From positions 1 to 64,000 of the forward strand of contig JAENVS010000027.1 in NCBI GenBank assembly GCA_016650445.1: DNA of 64,000 nucleotides. The letters are read 5' to 3'. Below, piece after piece: positions 27,039 through 36,482 of the stretch. The notes beneath the pieces were generated by a model. That model searched no databases. It saw only the letters and a list, made by a program, of their open reading frames with translations, and was not told the origin of the DNA. Position 1 is the stretch's first letter. Each line of letters opens with the position of its first letter. The position numbers and the translations under genes were made by a program. The stretch is from Frankiaceae bacterium (GTDB lineage Bacteria; Actinomycetota; Actinomycetes; Mycobacteriales; SCTD01).

Positions 27039-29012
27039 GTGGACCTCGTCCTTCTGGGACTCACCATCGGCATGGCCAACGCTCTTCTGGCGGTCGGCCT
27101 CGTCCTGATCTACATGTCCAACCGGGTCGTCAACTTCGCCCACGGTGAGATCGGCGCCTTCGCCGTAGCGCTGATGCTGACGTTCACGCAGGTCCTGCAC
27201 TGGAACTACTGGCTCGCCCTGCTTGCCAGCCTGGCCGGTACGGCGGTGCTGTCCGCCCTCATCGAGCGCACGGTCATTCAGCGGCTGTTCACCGCACCGC
27301 GGCTCATCGTGCTCATCGCCACGGTCGGCGTCGCGCAGGTCGTCACCGTCGGCCGGCTGATCCTGCCCAAGCCGAAGAAAGACGGCGAGTCGGTCTTCGC
27401 GGGGGGTAGCGACCTGTTTCCGGTGCCGTTCGACTCACCGACGTTCACCTTCGGCCGCGTCGTCCTGCATCCGCAGCACCTCATGGTCCTGGTCGTCGGC
27501 CCGCTGGTCGTCCTGGCCGTCGTGTGGTTCCTGCGGGCCACCGTCTACGGCATGGCGATGCGTGCCTCCGCGGAGAACGCGCAACGCGCGCAGCTGCTCG
27601 GCATCCCGGTCCGCCGCATCTCGACCCTGGCGTGGGTCCTTGGCGGGCTGCTCGCGGGCATCGGCGCGATCCTGCTCGCCCCCGTCGTCGGCTTCTCCAG
27701 CACCGAGGCGGTCGGTCTCCCGCTGCTCGCCCGCGGCCTCGCCGCGGCCACCGTCGCGCGCTTCGAGTCGATCGGGCTGGCGTTCGGCGTCGGGTTGGCG
27801 TTCGGTCTCATCGACCAGCTCGCGATCTTCTACACCGGCCAGAGCGGCGTCACCGACGCGATCCTGCTCGGCATCGTCCTTGCGGTGCTGCTGTTCCGGC
27901 GCTTTGAGAAGCGGCGTACGACGGCGGCGGAGGAGTCGTCGTGGGCCGTCGCCGACCCGGTACGTCGGCTGCCCGAGCAGATCACCTCGCACCTGCGCTG
28001 GCGCCAGCTCACCGTCGTCACGGTCGTCGTCGTGGTCGCTCTGCTGATCTCCGCACCGCTGCTGATGACCGCGTCGAGCACGTTACTGCTGGCCACCATC
28101 GCAGCGGTCAGCGTCGTCACCGTCGCCCTCACCATCCTGTCCGGCTGGGGCGGGCAGCTGTCGATCGGCCACTGGGCGCTCGCGGGGGTCGGAGGCGTCC
28201 TCGGCTCACGGCTGCACGAGGTCATCGGCGTGCCGTTCTGGATCGCCTTCGTGCTCGCCGGCGTCCTCGGCGGCGTCGTGTCCCTGCTGCTCGGCCTGCC
28301 CGCGCTGCGGCTGCCGGGTCCGCTGCTCGCCGTCGTCACCCTCGGCTTCGCCGTGGTCTGCTCGAGCTGGCTGTTCGACGAGCCGTGGTTCCGCGGAACC
28401 GGCGTGCTGGACCGGCCGGCCTGGATCGGCATCGACACCTACTACTACATCTGCGTGATCTTCCTGGCCACGGTGCTGCTCGCGGTCCGCTCGCTGCAGC
28501 ACGGCCGGTTCGGCCGCAACGTGCTTGCCGTGCGCGACAACCCTGTCCAGGCCGCGGCTATGGGCATCGCCGTCGTCCGCACGAAGCTGACGACGTTCGT
28601 CCTGTCGGGGACGCTCGCCGCGTTGGCCGGCTTCCTCTGGTCGGCCGGCATCCGCACCGCGTCACCGGAGGCGTTCCCGGCGTATCGCTCGCTCGGGCTG
28701 CTCGCCGCGGCGATCATCGGCGGGCTCGGCAGCATCGGCGGTGCAGTACTCGGCACGGCGTACTTCCTGGGTATCCCGTACTTCGGCTCGGACGTCTCGC
28801 CGTACCTCGGCGTCCTGTCCAGCGGCGTCGGGCTGCTTGCCCTCGTCCTCTGGTTGCCCGGCGGGCTGGCCAGGGTCGTCGTTGCCGTCCGCGACCGGGT
28901 GGCAAAGCTTGTGACCGGGCTCGACGCGCGCCCGCGGGTCGAGCACCTCGATCTCGAGGAGACCGCCGCGCTGACGGAGACGACACCCGAGCTCGTCGGA
29001 GCCGGGCGATGA
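27039..29012 (+). CDS. fused branched-chain-type ABC permease (LivH-LivM fusion)
   Basis: N half IYMSNRVVNFAHGEIGAFA (LivH-like), C half GWGGQLSIGHWALAGVGGVLGSRL and NPVQAAAMGIAVVRTKLTTFVLSG (LivM-like), one continuous 657-aa frame. Confidence 0.9.
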   Translation: MDLVLLGLTIGMANALLAVGLVLIYMSNRVVNFAHGEIGAFAVALMLTFTQVLHWNYWLALLASLAGTAVLSALIERTVIQRLFTAPRLIVLIATVGVAQVVTVGRLILPKPKKDGESVFAGGSDLFPVPFDSPTFTFGRVVLHPQHLMVLVVGPLVVLAVVWFLRATVYGMAMRASAENAQRAQLLGIPVRRISTLAWVLGGLLAGIGAILLAPVVGFSSTEAVGLPLLARGLAAATVARFESIGLAFGVGLAFGLIDQLAIFYTGQSGVTDAILLGIVLAVLLFRRFEKRRTTAAEESSWAVADPVRRLPEQITSHLRWRQLTVVTVVVVVALLISAPLLMTASSTLLLATIAAVSVVTVALTILSGWGGQLSIGHWALAGVGGVLGSRLHEVIGVPFWIAFVLAGVLGGVVSLLLGLPALRLPGPLLAVVTLGFAVVCSSWLFDEPWFRGTGVLDRPAWIGIDTYYYICVIFLATVLLAVRSLQHGRFGRNVLAVRDNPVQAAAMGIAVVRTKLTTFVLSGTLAALAGFLWSAGIRTASPEAFPAYRSLGLLAAAIIGGLGSIGGAVLGTAYFLGIPYFGSDVSPYLGVLSSGVGLLALVLWLPGGLARVVVAVRDRVAKLVTGLDARPRVEHLDLEETAALTETTPELVGAGR

Positions 29013-31030
29013 GGCCGCTCGAGCGGCTGCGCGGCTACCTCGACGGCGAGGACCCGAAGCCGGCCGCGGCGATGTTCGGGCTCAACGCCGTCGACGAGCT
29101 CGACAGCGCGACGTTCATCTGGCTCGGCCCGATCATCGCCGAGTCGTTCGGCAAGGGCGTCGGCGCGTTCGGCGTCATCGGCATCCTCGTGCTCGTCGTC
29201 GCACCACTCATCGCGATCCCGGTCTCGCTGCTCGCCGACCGGCGCGCGCGGATGCCGATCGCCCTGGCTTGCGCGGCGATGTGGGGGCTGTTCTCGCTCG
29301 CATCGGCCCTGGCGTTCACCCTCACCCTCCTCGTCATCGCGCGCGTCGGGTCATCCCTCGGTCGCACCGTTAGCTACCCGGTGCAGCTGTCACTGATGGC
29401 CGACTTCTACCCGCCGCGCGTGCGTGCCAAGGCGCTCGGCGTGCACGCACAGGCCAACACGGTCGGCGCGATCTTCGGCGCGCTCGGTGCCGGAGCGATC
29501 GCGCAGTTCTTCGGCTGGCGGGCCGCCTTCGCCATTCTCGCGATCCCGACCGTGCTGACCATCCTCGCGGTGAGGTCGGTCCGGGAGCCCGAGCGCGGTG
29601 CGTTCGAGCGGCTCGAGTCGGTGAAGCCGCTGCCGCTGGGGGAGGTCTTCCCGCGGCTCTACGCGATCCGGTCGCAGCGCTACGTGTGGTTCGCCGGCGT
29701 CTACCTCGTGGCCGTGCTCCTGGGCGCGGGGCTGATCCTGCCGTTCTACTTCAAGGACACGTACGACATCGGCGCGTTCGGCCTCGGCGTGATCGGCGCC
29801 GTCGCGGGGCTCGGTGCCATGGCGGCGACGTTCATCGGCGCGAGCCTCGCGCAGGACCGCCTCAACGAGGCGCCGCGGATCGGGGTGCGCTGGATCGCCA
29901 GCGTCTTCTTCGTCGTCTGCGGCGTGCTCGCGGTGTTCGGGTTCGCGCCGACACTGTGGATCGCCGTACCGATCCTGTTCGTGCTGTACGCGCTGTTCGG
30001 CCTCATCAGCCCGCTGCTCGCGACGCTCGGGACGCTCATCGCCCCGCCGGAGCTGCGCTCGTCGGCGTACTCCATCGGTCAGGTCATCTGGCTACTCGGT
30101 GCCATCCCGGCCCTCGCCGCCTTGGGGATCGCTGAATGGCTCGGGTTCGGCTGGGCCTTCGCCTTCCTCGCGCTTGTGCTGCTGCGCGGCACCTTCCACA
30201 TCCTCACCGTGTCGCGGTACATCGACGCCGACGTCGCCCGCCGCGACCCTGCGCACGTCGACGAGGACGCCCGTACCGACGAGGACGGCCGCGTCCTGCT
30301 GCTCGAGACCAAGGACCTGACGGTCTCGTACGACGGCGTGCAGGTGCTGTTCGGTGTCGACCTGCGGATCCACGAGGGCGAGATCGTCGCGCTGCTCGGC
30401 ACCAACGGCGCCGGCAAGTCGACGACGCTCAACGCGATCAACGGGCTGGTGCAGCCCGACGGCGGCAACGTCTGGTTCGGCGGAGTCGCGATCACCGGCG
30501 AGCCGCCGGAGCGCACCACCGCCCGCGGCATCGTGCAGGCACCCGGTGGCCGCGGCATCTTCCCCGGCCTGACCGTCGAGGAGAACCTCCGGCTCGGCGC
30601 CTTCCTGATCCGCAAGGACAAGGCCCTGCTCGCCGCCCGGCTCGACGAGGTGCTCGGCGTCTTCCCGGCGCTTCGTCCGCTTCTTCCGCTACGTGCCGGT
30701 TCGCTGTCAGGCGGGCAGCGCCAGCAGCTCGTTCTCGCACAGGCCTTCCTGCTCAAGCCGAAGCTCCTGCTCATCGACGAGCTGTCGCTGGGCCTCGCTC
30801 CGGTGATCGTCCAGGAGCTCCTCGCGACGGTCCGGCGGCTCAACCGGGAAGGGATCACGGTCGTTCTTGTCGAACAGTCCGTCAACGTCGCTCTCACGCT
30901 GGCGGACCGGGCCTACTTCATGGAGAAGGGCCAGGTCCGGTTCGAGGGACCGACGGCCGAGCTCCTGCACCGTGACGACCTGCTCCGCTCCGTCTTCCTC
31001 GGGGGCGCTCCCGCCCCCGCGTCCGTCTGA
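29009..31030 (+). CDS. MFS transporter fused to LivF-like ABC ATPase
   Basis: About 400 aa MFS-like (LADRRARMPIALACAAMWGLFSLASAL; multiple TM), then LLLETKDLTVSYDGVQVLFGVDLRIHEGEIVALLGTNGAGKSTTLNAINGL...LSGGQRQQLVLAQAFLLKPKLLLIDELSLGL in the same frame. Confidence 0.88.
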   Translation: MRPLERLRGYLDGEDPKPAAAMFGLNAVDELDSATFIWLGPIIAESFGKGVGAFGVIGILVLVVAPLIAIPVSLLADRRARMPIALACAAMWGLFSLASALAFTLTLLVIARVGSSLGRTVSYPVQLSLMADFYPPRVRAKALGVHAQANTVGAIFGALGAGAIAQFFGWRAAFAILAIPTVLTILAVRSVREPERGAFERLESVKPLPLGEVFPRLYAIRSQRYVWFAGVYLVAVLLGAGLILPFYFKDTYDIGAFGLGVIGAVAGLGAMAATFIGASLAQDRLNEAPRIGVRWIASVFFVVCGVLAVFGFAPTLWIAVPILFVLYALFGLISPLLATLGTLIAPPELRSSAYSIGQVIWLLGAIPALAALGIAEWLGFGWAFAFLALVLLRGTFHILTVSRYIDADVARRDPAHVDEDARTDEDGRVLLLETKDLTVSYDGVQVLFGVDLRIHEGEIVALLGTNGAGKSTTLNAINGLVQPDGGNVWFGGVAITGEPPERTTARGIVQAPGGRGIFPGLTVEENLRLGAFLIRKDKALLAARLDEVLGVFPALRPLLPLRAGSLSGGQRQQLVLAQAFLLKPKLLLIDELSLGLAPVIVQELLATVRRLNREGITVVLVEQSVNVALTLADRAYFMEKGQVRFEGPTAELLHRDDLLRSVFLGGAPAPASV

Positions 31031-31044
31031 CCCTGGGGATCCTC

Positions 31045-32766
31045 GTGCGCAACCGCCTCGCCCTGCTGCTCGCGGCGACCATGCTCGTCGGGACGGGCTC
31101 GCTCGCGCTCGCCGACCCGAAGCCCGCCGCGCCGCCACTGCCCTGCAACGGGCCGCTGGCCTGCGCCGACGACTCGGCGATGATCGAGCTGGAGCGCCGG
31201 ATCGCGGACAACATCCGCTTCGGCCAAGCGCTCGAGATCGACTACCGGACCCCGGAGCGGGTCCTGGGTGACGTCGCCAGCGGCGGCGCGTGGGGCGACT
31301 CCGCGCTGTGGACCGGCGTCTACCTCGCCGGTGAGTCGATGCGGTACGCCGTCGCGCAGGACAAGCTCGAGAAGCTCGGTCCGGACGACGGCAAGGAGAA
31401 GCGCAAGGACGCGGAGGAGGATGCCCTGCGCGTCTCCTGGACCGCGCAGCGCGACGAGGCGCTGACCCGTACGCGGATGATGGCCGACAAGTTCCACCTG
31501 CTCGCCCGGATCGGCCGCGAGTGGCAGACCGAGCTCTCGCCCAACACGTCCTACCAGCCGACGTCGCCGGCGGGTGGCCCGCTGTCCTTCGGTGGTGGTG
31601 TCTTCCAGGGCGAGGACGGCATCCTCATGCGCGGCTGCGCTCCCAAGCCGGCGGACACGCCCGACGGCATCGGCATCACCCCCAACTCCAACAAGCGCAT
31701 CTTCGGACCGTTCCGCTGGGAGGACGGCCTCGACTACTACTGCGAGACGGCCCCGAGCCGGGACAGCTACGCAGGAACGCTCTACGGCCTGACCCACGCC
31801 TATGACCTGGTCGGCAAGGACGACCCCGTCCTGAGCGCCCAGATTCGCGGCGACATCCTGGTCCTGGCCGGCAGGCTGGTGAAGTACGGCTGGAGCTTCC
31901 CACGGCCGCACGGCAACATCTCCGTGCCGAAGGCACCGGTCAGCGTCCCGATCACCGGCTTCGACGGTCACGACTTCGACAACTTCATCTCCCCGGCCTT
32001 CATGCAGCAGGTGCCGTCGGCTCGCCTCAACGTCACCCAGAGCGCCCGGCACGTGGCGCAGGACGGCAGCGCCGAGGAGAAGCAGTACTGGGACGCAGTG
32101 TGGGCGGATGAGCTCGCCACCCAGCTGCCCGACCTGGCGCTGTCGATGGAGGTCGACTCGTTCCAGCCCAACGAGGGCTACTACAAGTACAACCTCAACC
32201 ACCTGACGGTCGGCAACACGATCCGGCTCGAGACCGACCCGATCGTGCGCGAGGAGTTCAAGCGCGCCCTCGGCGTCATGGACGTCACCACCGGTGACGA
32301 CGGCAACGCCCACTTCGAGTCGCTCGTGTACGGCGTGACGGGCGAGCAGAGCCGGATCGACGCGGCGGTGCTGCACCTCGGCCAGTGGCTGGACTACCGC
32401 CGCAACATCGAGGCTGGTCCGGTGACGAACTCGCAGCGTTGCGGCCAGGACCTGGAGTGCGTGCCGCAGGGTGAGCTCGAGTACGTCCAGGGCGGGACTG
32501 TCGTGACGGTTCCGGACCCGGCGTCACTGCAGCCCGGCGCGAAGCCCAAGATGCGTGCCCGATACCCGCTGCCTGTCGCGCTGCGCGCGCCGACCGATTT
32601 CCAGTGGCAGCGGCCGCCGACCCAGCTCAACGGGTCGGACGCGCCCACCCACCAGGCGCCGGGCATCGACTACCTCACGCCGTACTGGACGATCCGCTAC
32701 CTCACCGAGGTCGCCAAGCCCGACCTGGCACCGTTGCCGGCGTGGGTCGGACCGTCACACCGCTGA
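31045..32766 (+). CDS. secreted protein of unknown function, paralogue of 8713..10365
   Basis: GTG start, signal peptide VRNRLALLLAATMLVGTGSLALAD; conserved blocks shared with 8713..10365, including GIDYLTPYWTIRYLTEV at the C-terminus. Confidence 0.8.
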   Translation: MRNRLALLLAATMLVGTGSLALADPKPAAPPLPCNGPLACADDSAMIELERRIADNIRFGQALEIDYRTPERVLGDVASGGAWGDSALWTGVYLAGESMRYAVAQDKLEKLGPDDGKEKRKDAEEDALRVSWTAQRDEALTRTRMMADKFHLLARIGREWQTELSPNTSYQPTSPAGGPLSFGGGVFQGEDGILMRGCAPKPADTPDGIGITPNSNKRIFGPFRWEDGLDYYCETAPSRDSYAGTLYGLTHAYDLVGKDDPVLSAQIRGDILVLAGRLVKYGWSFPRPHGNISVPKAPVSVPITGFDGHDFDNFISPAFMQQVPSARLNVTQSARHVAQDGSAEEKQYWDAVWADELATQLPDLALSMEVDSFQPNEGYYKYNLNHLTVGNTIRLETDPIVREEFKRALGVMDVTTGDDGNAHFESLVYGVTGEQSRIDAAVLHLGQWLDYRRNIEAGPVTNSQRCGQDLECVPQGELEYVQGGTVVTVPDPASLQPGAKPKMRARYPLPVALRAPTDFQWQRPPTQLNGSDAPTHQAPGIDYLTPYWTIRYLTEVAKPDLAPLPAWVGPSHR

Positions 32767-33737
32767 TCCGAGGCGTCGTCGCGGGCGCAGCGCTGCTCGC
32801 TGTCGCCGCGGCGGCTGCCGGCGTACTGCTCCTGCGTGAGGACGAAACGCCGAGCGGCTACAGGATCACGTACGACGTCGAAGATCTCGTCGCCGACGTG
32901 CGCACGACCGAGGTCGTCGAGGTCGATGGCCCACTGCGCAGCCGGCGTCTCACCGGGCGCACGGGCTCGGCCACCAGCGAGAAGGGCGTCTTCGACCTGC
33001 GCGACGGCCGGTGGCGCCAGGTCGCCGTCACGCCACCCGGCGAGGTCGGTCAGGACCTGCGGCTGTCGGCGGCACTTGCGTGGGCAGCGGACCGGCAGCT
33101 CGCCGCGAACGACGGTACGGCGACGATTGCTGGGCAGGCCTGCACGTGGTGGCTCACGAAGGAGCCGCTCGACATCGCTTCGGTCGCCCCAGCGACCACG
33201 GCCGACCGCACCCGGTCGTGCGTCGACGACAAGGGCCGGCTGCTCGCCGACGTCTGGCGCGCCGGCGACCGCGACCTGCGCCGCCGTACTGCCACGCAGG
33301 TGAGCCGGGCCGACTTCGATGTCTTCGACGGCATGACCCCGGAGCCCCTGCCGCCGTCACTCATCCTCACCGCCGTCGAGGCGCGCGAAGAACCGGTCAG
33401 CGACCACGTCCAGCTCACGACGCCCCCTGGCTGGAACCTGCTGGCCGCGACCCGGGCCGACGACCTCGAGGCCGGGACGATCGATGTCGTGCGGCGCACC
33501 TACCGCGCCGTGTTCGGCACCGCCACCGATGTCCTCGTGGTCGACCAGATCCGCGGCACGGGGGAGGCGCGGGGGCTGCCCGTCGAGCTGCCGGGGCTCG
33601 GCACCGGCCGCGTGCAGGCGACGGGCGGCGGCCTGGTGCTCACGGTCCCGCTCGGCGCCGACCAGTGGTTGCGGGTCCGGACGTCGCTGCCCTACGACGA
33701 GCTGGTCGAGTACGTGAAGGGACTGACCAGGCGCTGA
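32742..33737 (+). CDS. hypothetical membrane-anchored protein
   Basis: GTG start overlapping the previous gene; N-terminal TM (LIRGVVAGAALLAVAAAAAGVLLL) and extracytoplasmic domain. Confidence 0.6.
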   Translation: MGRTVTPLIRGVVAGAALLAVAAAAAGVLLLREDETPSGYRITYDVEDLVADVRTTEVVEVDGPLRSRRLTGRTGSATSEKGVFDLRDGRWRQVAVTPPGEVGQDLRLSAALAWAADRQLAANDGTATIAGQACTWWLTKEPLDIASVAPATTADRTRSCVDDKGRLLADVWRAGDRDLRRRTATQVSRADFDVFDGMTPEPLPPSLILTAVEAREEPVSDHVQLTTPPGWNLLAATRADDLEAGTIDVVRRTYRAVFGTATDVLVVDQIRGTGEARGLPVELPGLGTGRVQATGGGLVLTVPLGADQWLRVRTSLPYDELVEYVKGLTRR

Positions 33738-33779
33738 CCTCGGGCGAAACCCGCACCATCCGTGCGCAAGAATGCCCTG

Positions 33780-35279
33780 ATGGAGCACCTCGACGTCGTC
33801 ATCGTGGGCGCGGGCCTGTCGGGCATCGGCGCGGCCGTGCACCTGCAGAAGGCGGTGCCGCACAAGCGCTACGCGATCCTCGAGGCACGCCGCGCCTCCG
33901 GCGGCACCTGGGACCTGTTCCGCTACCCGGGCATCCGGTCCGACTCCGACATGTACACGCTGGGCTACTCGTTCCGGCCCTGGCCGGGCGCGAAGGCGAT
34001 CGCCGACGGCCCGTCGATTTTGGACTACATCCGCGACACCGCCCGTGACGAGGGCGTCGACAAGCACATCCGCTACGACTCCCGCGTCGTGCGCGCCGAG
34101 TGGTCGTCTCCGGACGCGCGGTGGACGCTGACGCTGCAGCACGCCAAGGGCACGTCGCAGCTCACCTGTGGCTTCCTGTTCATGTGCTCCGGCTACTACC
34201 GGTACGACGAGGGCTACACCCCTGCCTTCCCCGGACTGGAGCAGTACGCCGGTCACGTCGTCCACCCGCAGCACTGGCCGGAGGACCTCGACTACGCCGG
34301 CAAGCGCGTCGTCGTCATCGGCAGCGGTGCGACGGCCGTGACGCTCGTGCCGGCCATGGCGGACACCGCCGAGCACGTGACGATGCTGCAGCGGACGCCG
34401 ACGTACATCGCCAGTCGCCCTGCCGTCGACAAGGTCGCCGACTTCCTGCGCGCCAAGCTTCCCGCGAAGATCGCGTACACGATCCTGCGCTGGAAGAACG
34501 TGCTGCTCACGATGCTGAGCTACCAGGTCAGCGTGCGCCGACCGGCGCTGATGAAGGCGCTCGTCCGCAAGGGGCTGGAGAAGGAGCTGCCCGGCTTCGA
34601 CATCGCAACGCACTTCAGCCCGCCGTACAACCCGTGGGACCAGCGGTTCTGCATCGTCCCAGATGGTGACCTGTTCCAGTCGATGCGCGACGGCAAGGCA
34701 TCAGTCGTCACCGGCGCGATCGAAACCTTCACCGAGAAGGGCATTCGGCTCACCGACGGCGAGGAGCTGGCGGCCGACGTCGTCGTCACCGCGACGGGCC
34801 TGCAGATGCTGGTGTTCGGCGGTGTGCAGTTCGTCGTCGACGGTGAGGAGAAGAAGATCTCCGAGACGGTCGGCTACAAGGGGATGATGCTCAGTGGCAT
34901 CCCGAACATGGCCGTGTCGGTCGGCTACACGAACGCGTCGTGGACGCTCAAGTGCGACCTGATCTGCGCGTACGTCGGCGACCTACTCGCGCACATGGAC
35001 CGGATCGGCGTCGATCAGGTGACTCCCCGCTGGACGGCGGCGGAGCTCCCGGACACGCCGTTCCTGAACCTCACGTCCGGCTACATCCTGCGGTCGATGC
35101 ACGAGTTCCCGCGGCAGGGCGACGCGTTGCCGTGGAGGGTGCACCAGAACTACATACTCGACCGCAAGTTGTTCCGGCCTGGGCCGGCCGCCTTCGACGG
35201 CCTGGAGTTCACCTGCGCAGGTCCTCGACGATCTGCAGAAGGTCGGCGAGCAACCCCTTCAGAAGTCGGTAACGGGTGA
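33780..35279 (+). CDS. FAD-containing monooxygenase (Baeyer-Villiger/EthA-like)
   Basis: MEHLDVVIVGAGLSGIGAAVHLQ, ARRASGGTWDLFRYPGIRSDSDMYTLGYSFRPW, KRVVVIGSGATAVTLVP. Confidence 0.9.
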   Translation: MEHLDVVIVGAGLSGIGAAVHLQKAVPHKRYAILEARRASGGTWDLFRYPGIRSDSDMYTLGYSFRPWPGAKAIADGPSILDYIRDTARDEGVDKHIRYDSRVVRAEWSSPDARWTLTLQHAKGTSQLTCGFLFMCSGYYRYDEGYTPAFPGLEQYAGHVVHPQHWPEDLDYAGKRVVVIGSGATAVTLVPAMADTAEHVTMLQRTPTYIASRPAVDKVADFLRAKLPAKIAYTILRWKNVLLTMLSYQVSVRRPALMKALVRKGLEKELPGFDIATHFSPPYNPWDQRFCIVPDGDLFQSMRDGKASVVTGAIETFTEKGIRLTDGEELAADVVVTATGLQMLVFGGVQFVVDGEEKKISETVGYKGMMLSGIPNMAVSVGYTNASWTLKCDLICAYVGDLLAHMDRIGVDQVTPRWTAAELPDTPFLNLTSGYILRSMHEFPRQGDALPWRVHQNYILDRKLFRPGPAAFDGLEFTCAGPRRSAEGRRATPSEVGNG

Positions 35280-35305
35280 GGCTCACGAGGCGGTACTGAC
35301 CGATG

Positions 35306-35340
35306 CTCCAGAACTGGAGTATGCTGGGTCCAGAACTGGA
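35306..35340. promoter_or_regulatory. two tandem inverted-repeat operators upstream of the toxin-antitoxin pair
   Basis: CTCCAG-AA-CTGGAG at 35306-35319 and TCCAG-AA-CTGGA at 35329-35340, centres 22 bp apart, flanking a TATGCT-like -10; ends 6 bp before the ATG at 35347. Confidence 0.7.
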
Positions 35341-35346
35341 GAACTC

Positions 35347-35784
35347 ATGTCGAGCTTGCTGAACGCTCCCGCGTCCTACAGCGAGCGCACGCTGGTGCCC
35401 GACCTTGCTCTCTCCGCGGCCCGTCGGCGGCTCACTCCGAAGGTCCTGCCCGGCCTCCGGCGGCTCGCCTCCCGCTGGCAGCTGACCACCGACCAGGTCT
35501 GCACGCTGCTCGGAGACGTGTCGCCGAGCAGCTGGTACGCCTGGAAGAGCAAGCCGCCGGCCGACCTGGGTGTCGACAGGCTGACCCGCGCATCGCTGCT
35601 GCTCGGGATCTACACGTCGCTGCGCGCCCTCTACGCCGACGAGCTCGCTGATACCTGGCTCCGGTTGCCCAACACGAACGTCCTCTTCCACGGCCGCAGC
35701 CCGCTCGAGGTCATGCTCGGCGGCGGCATTCCGGCGATGGTCGAGGTGCGGGGCCTGCTCGACGGCCGTCGTGGCGGCATGTGA
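35347..35784 (+). CDS. Xre/MbcA/ParS-type antitoxin
   Basis: 145 aa; TDQVCTLLGDVSPSSWYAWK (HTH-like), LTRASLLLGIYTSLRALYADELADTWLRLPNTNVLFHGRSPLEVMLGGG (DUF2384-type C-terminus). Confidence 0.85.
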   Translation: MSSLLNAPASYSERTLVPDLALSAARRRLTPKVLPGLRRLASRWQLTTDQVCTLLGDVSPSSWYAWKSKPPADLGVDRLTRASLLLGIYTSLRALYADELADTWLRLPNTNVLFHGRSPLEVMLGGGIPAMVEVRGLLDGRRGGM

Positions 35785-36482
35785 GTCGCAAGCTCTGGCC
35801 GCCGCTGATCGACGGACGCTGGCTCGACACGCACCGGCTGATCCCCGACGCCTATGCCACGCAGGACCGACCCTTCCTCGCCGACCTCGGCACCGACAAC
35901 GAGCTGGACGCGCTCGCCGAGCTCACCGCCGCGACCAACGCCCGGCTGCTCACCCAGGACGGCCGGTCCACCGTGGCGATCGAGCCACAGGAGCTCGTCT
36001 TCGACCTGTCCCACACGCAGGTCATCAACGGTGCGTTCACCTACCCCGGCCTCGACGGAGCCAGATTCAGCGACCGCACCCGCGGTGCGTGGTACGCCGC
36101 GACCGACGTCACGACGTCACTGGCCGAGGTGACGTTCCACAAGAACCTCGAGTGGGCGGAGATCGACCGGTGGCACGAACGCGCGGTCTACGTCGACTAC
36201 ATCGCCGACATCGCCGGCCCCGGTTTCGCGGACCTCACCGGCACCGAGGTGCGCACGCGCAGGTGCCTGCAGCCGGGTGTCGCGACCTACGTCCATGGCC
36301 AGCAGCTCGCGCGTGAGCTGCTCCCACGTGGTGCCTCCGGCGTCGTCTACCCCTCGGTACGCCGTCCGGCGGGCACCTGCATCGCCTGCTTCCGCCCGGC
36401 TCTGCTGACACCTGTCGCTCAGGGCGCCAGCTACGTGCTGACCTGGAGCGGCGCACCCCAGCCCACGGTCACCCGGGAGTGA
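35781..36482 (+). CDS. RES-domain toxin
   Basis: 233 aa; RLIP...GARFSDRTRGAWYAATDVTTSLAEVTFH...ASGVVYPSVRRPAGTCIACFRP; 4-bp overlap with the antitoxin gene. Confidence 0.85.
   Translation: MSRKLWPPLIDGRWLDTHRLIPDAYATQDRPFLADLGTDNELDALAELTAATNARLLTQDGRSTVAIEPQELVFDLSHTQVINGAFTYPGLDGARFSDRTRGAWYAATDVTTSLAEVTFHKNLEWAEIDRWHERAVYVDYIADIAGPGFADLTGTEVRTRRCLQPGVATYVHGQQLARELLPRGASGVVYPSVRRPAGTCIACFRPALLTPVAQGASYVLTWSGAPQPTVTRE

Noticed and set aside
35209-35691. Minus-strand ORF ending ...RYRLLKGLLADLLQIVEDLRR opposite the antitoxin
   Set aside because: The tail looks protein-like, but it spans the operator and antitoxin gene antisense, and the plus-strand TA assignment is stronger; probably coincidence.
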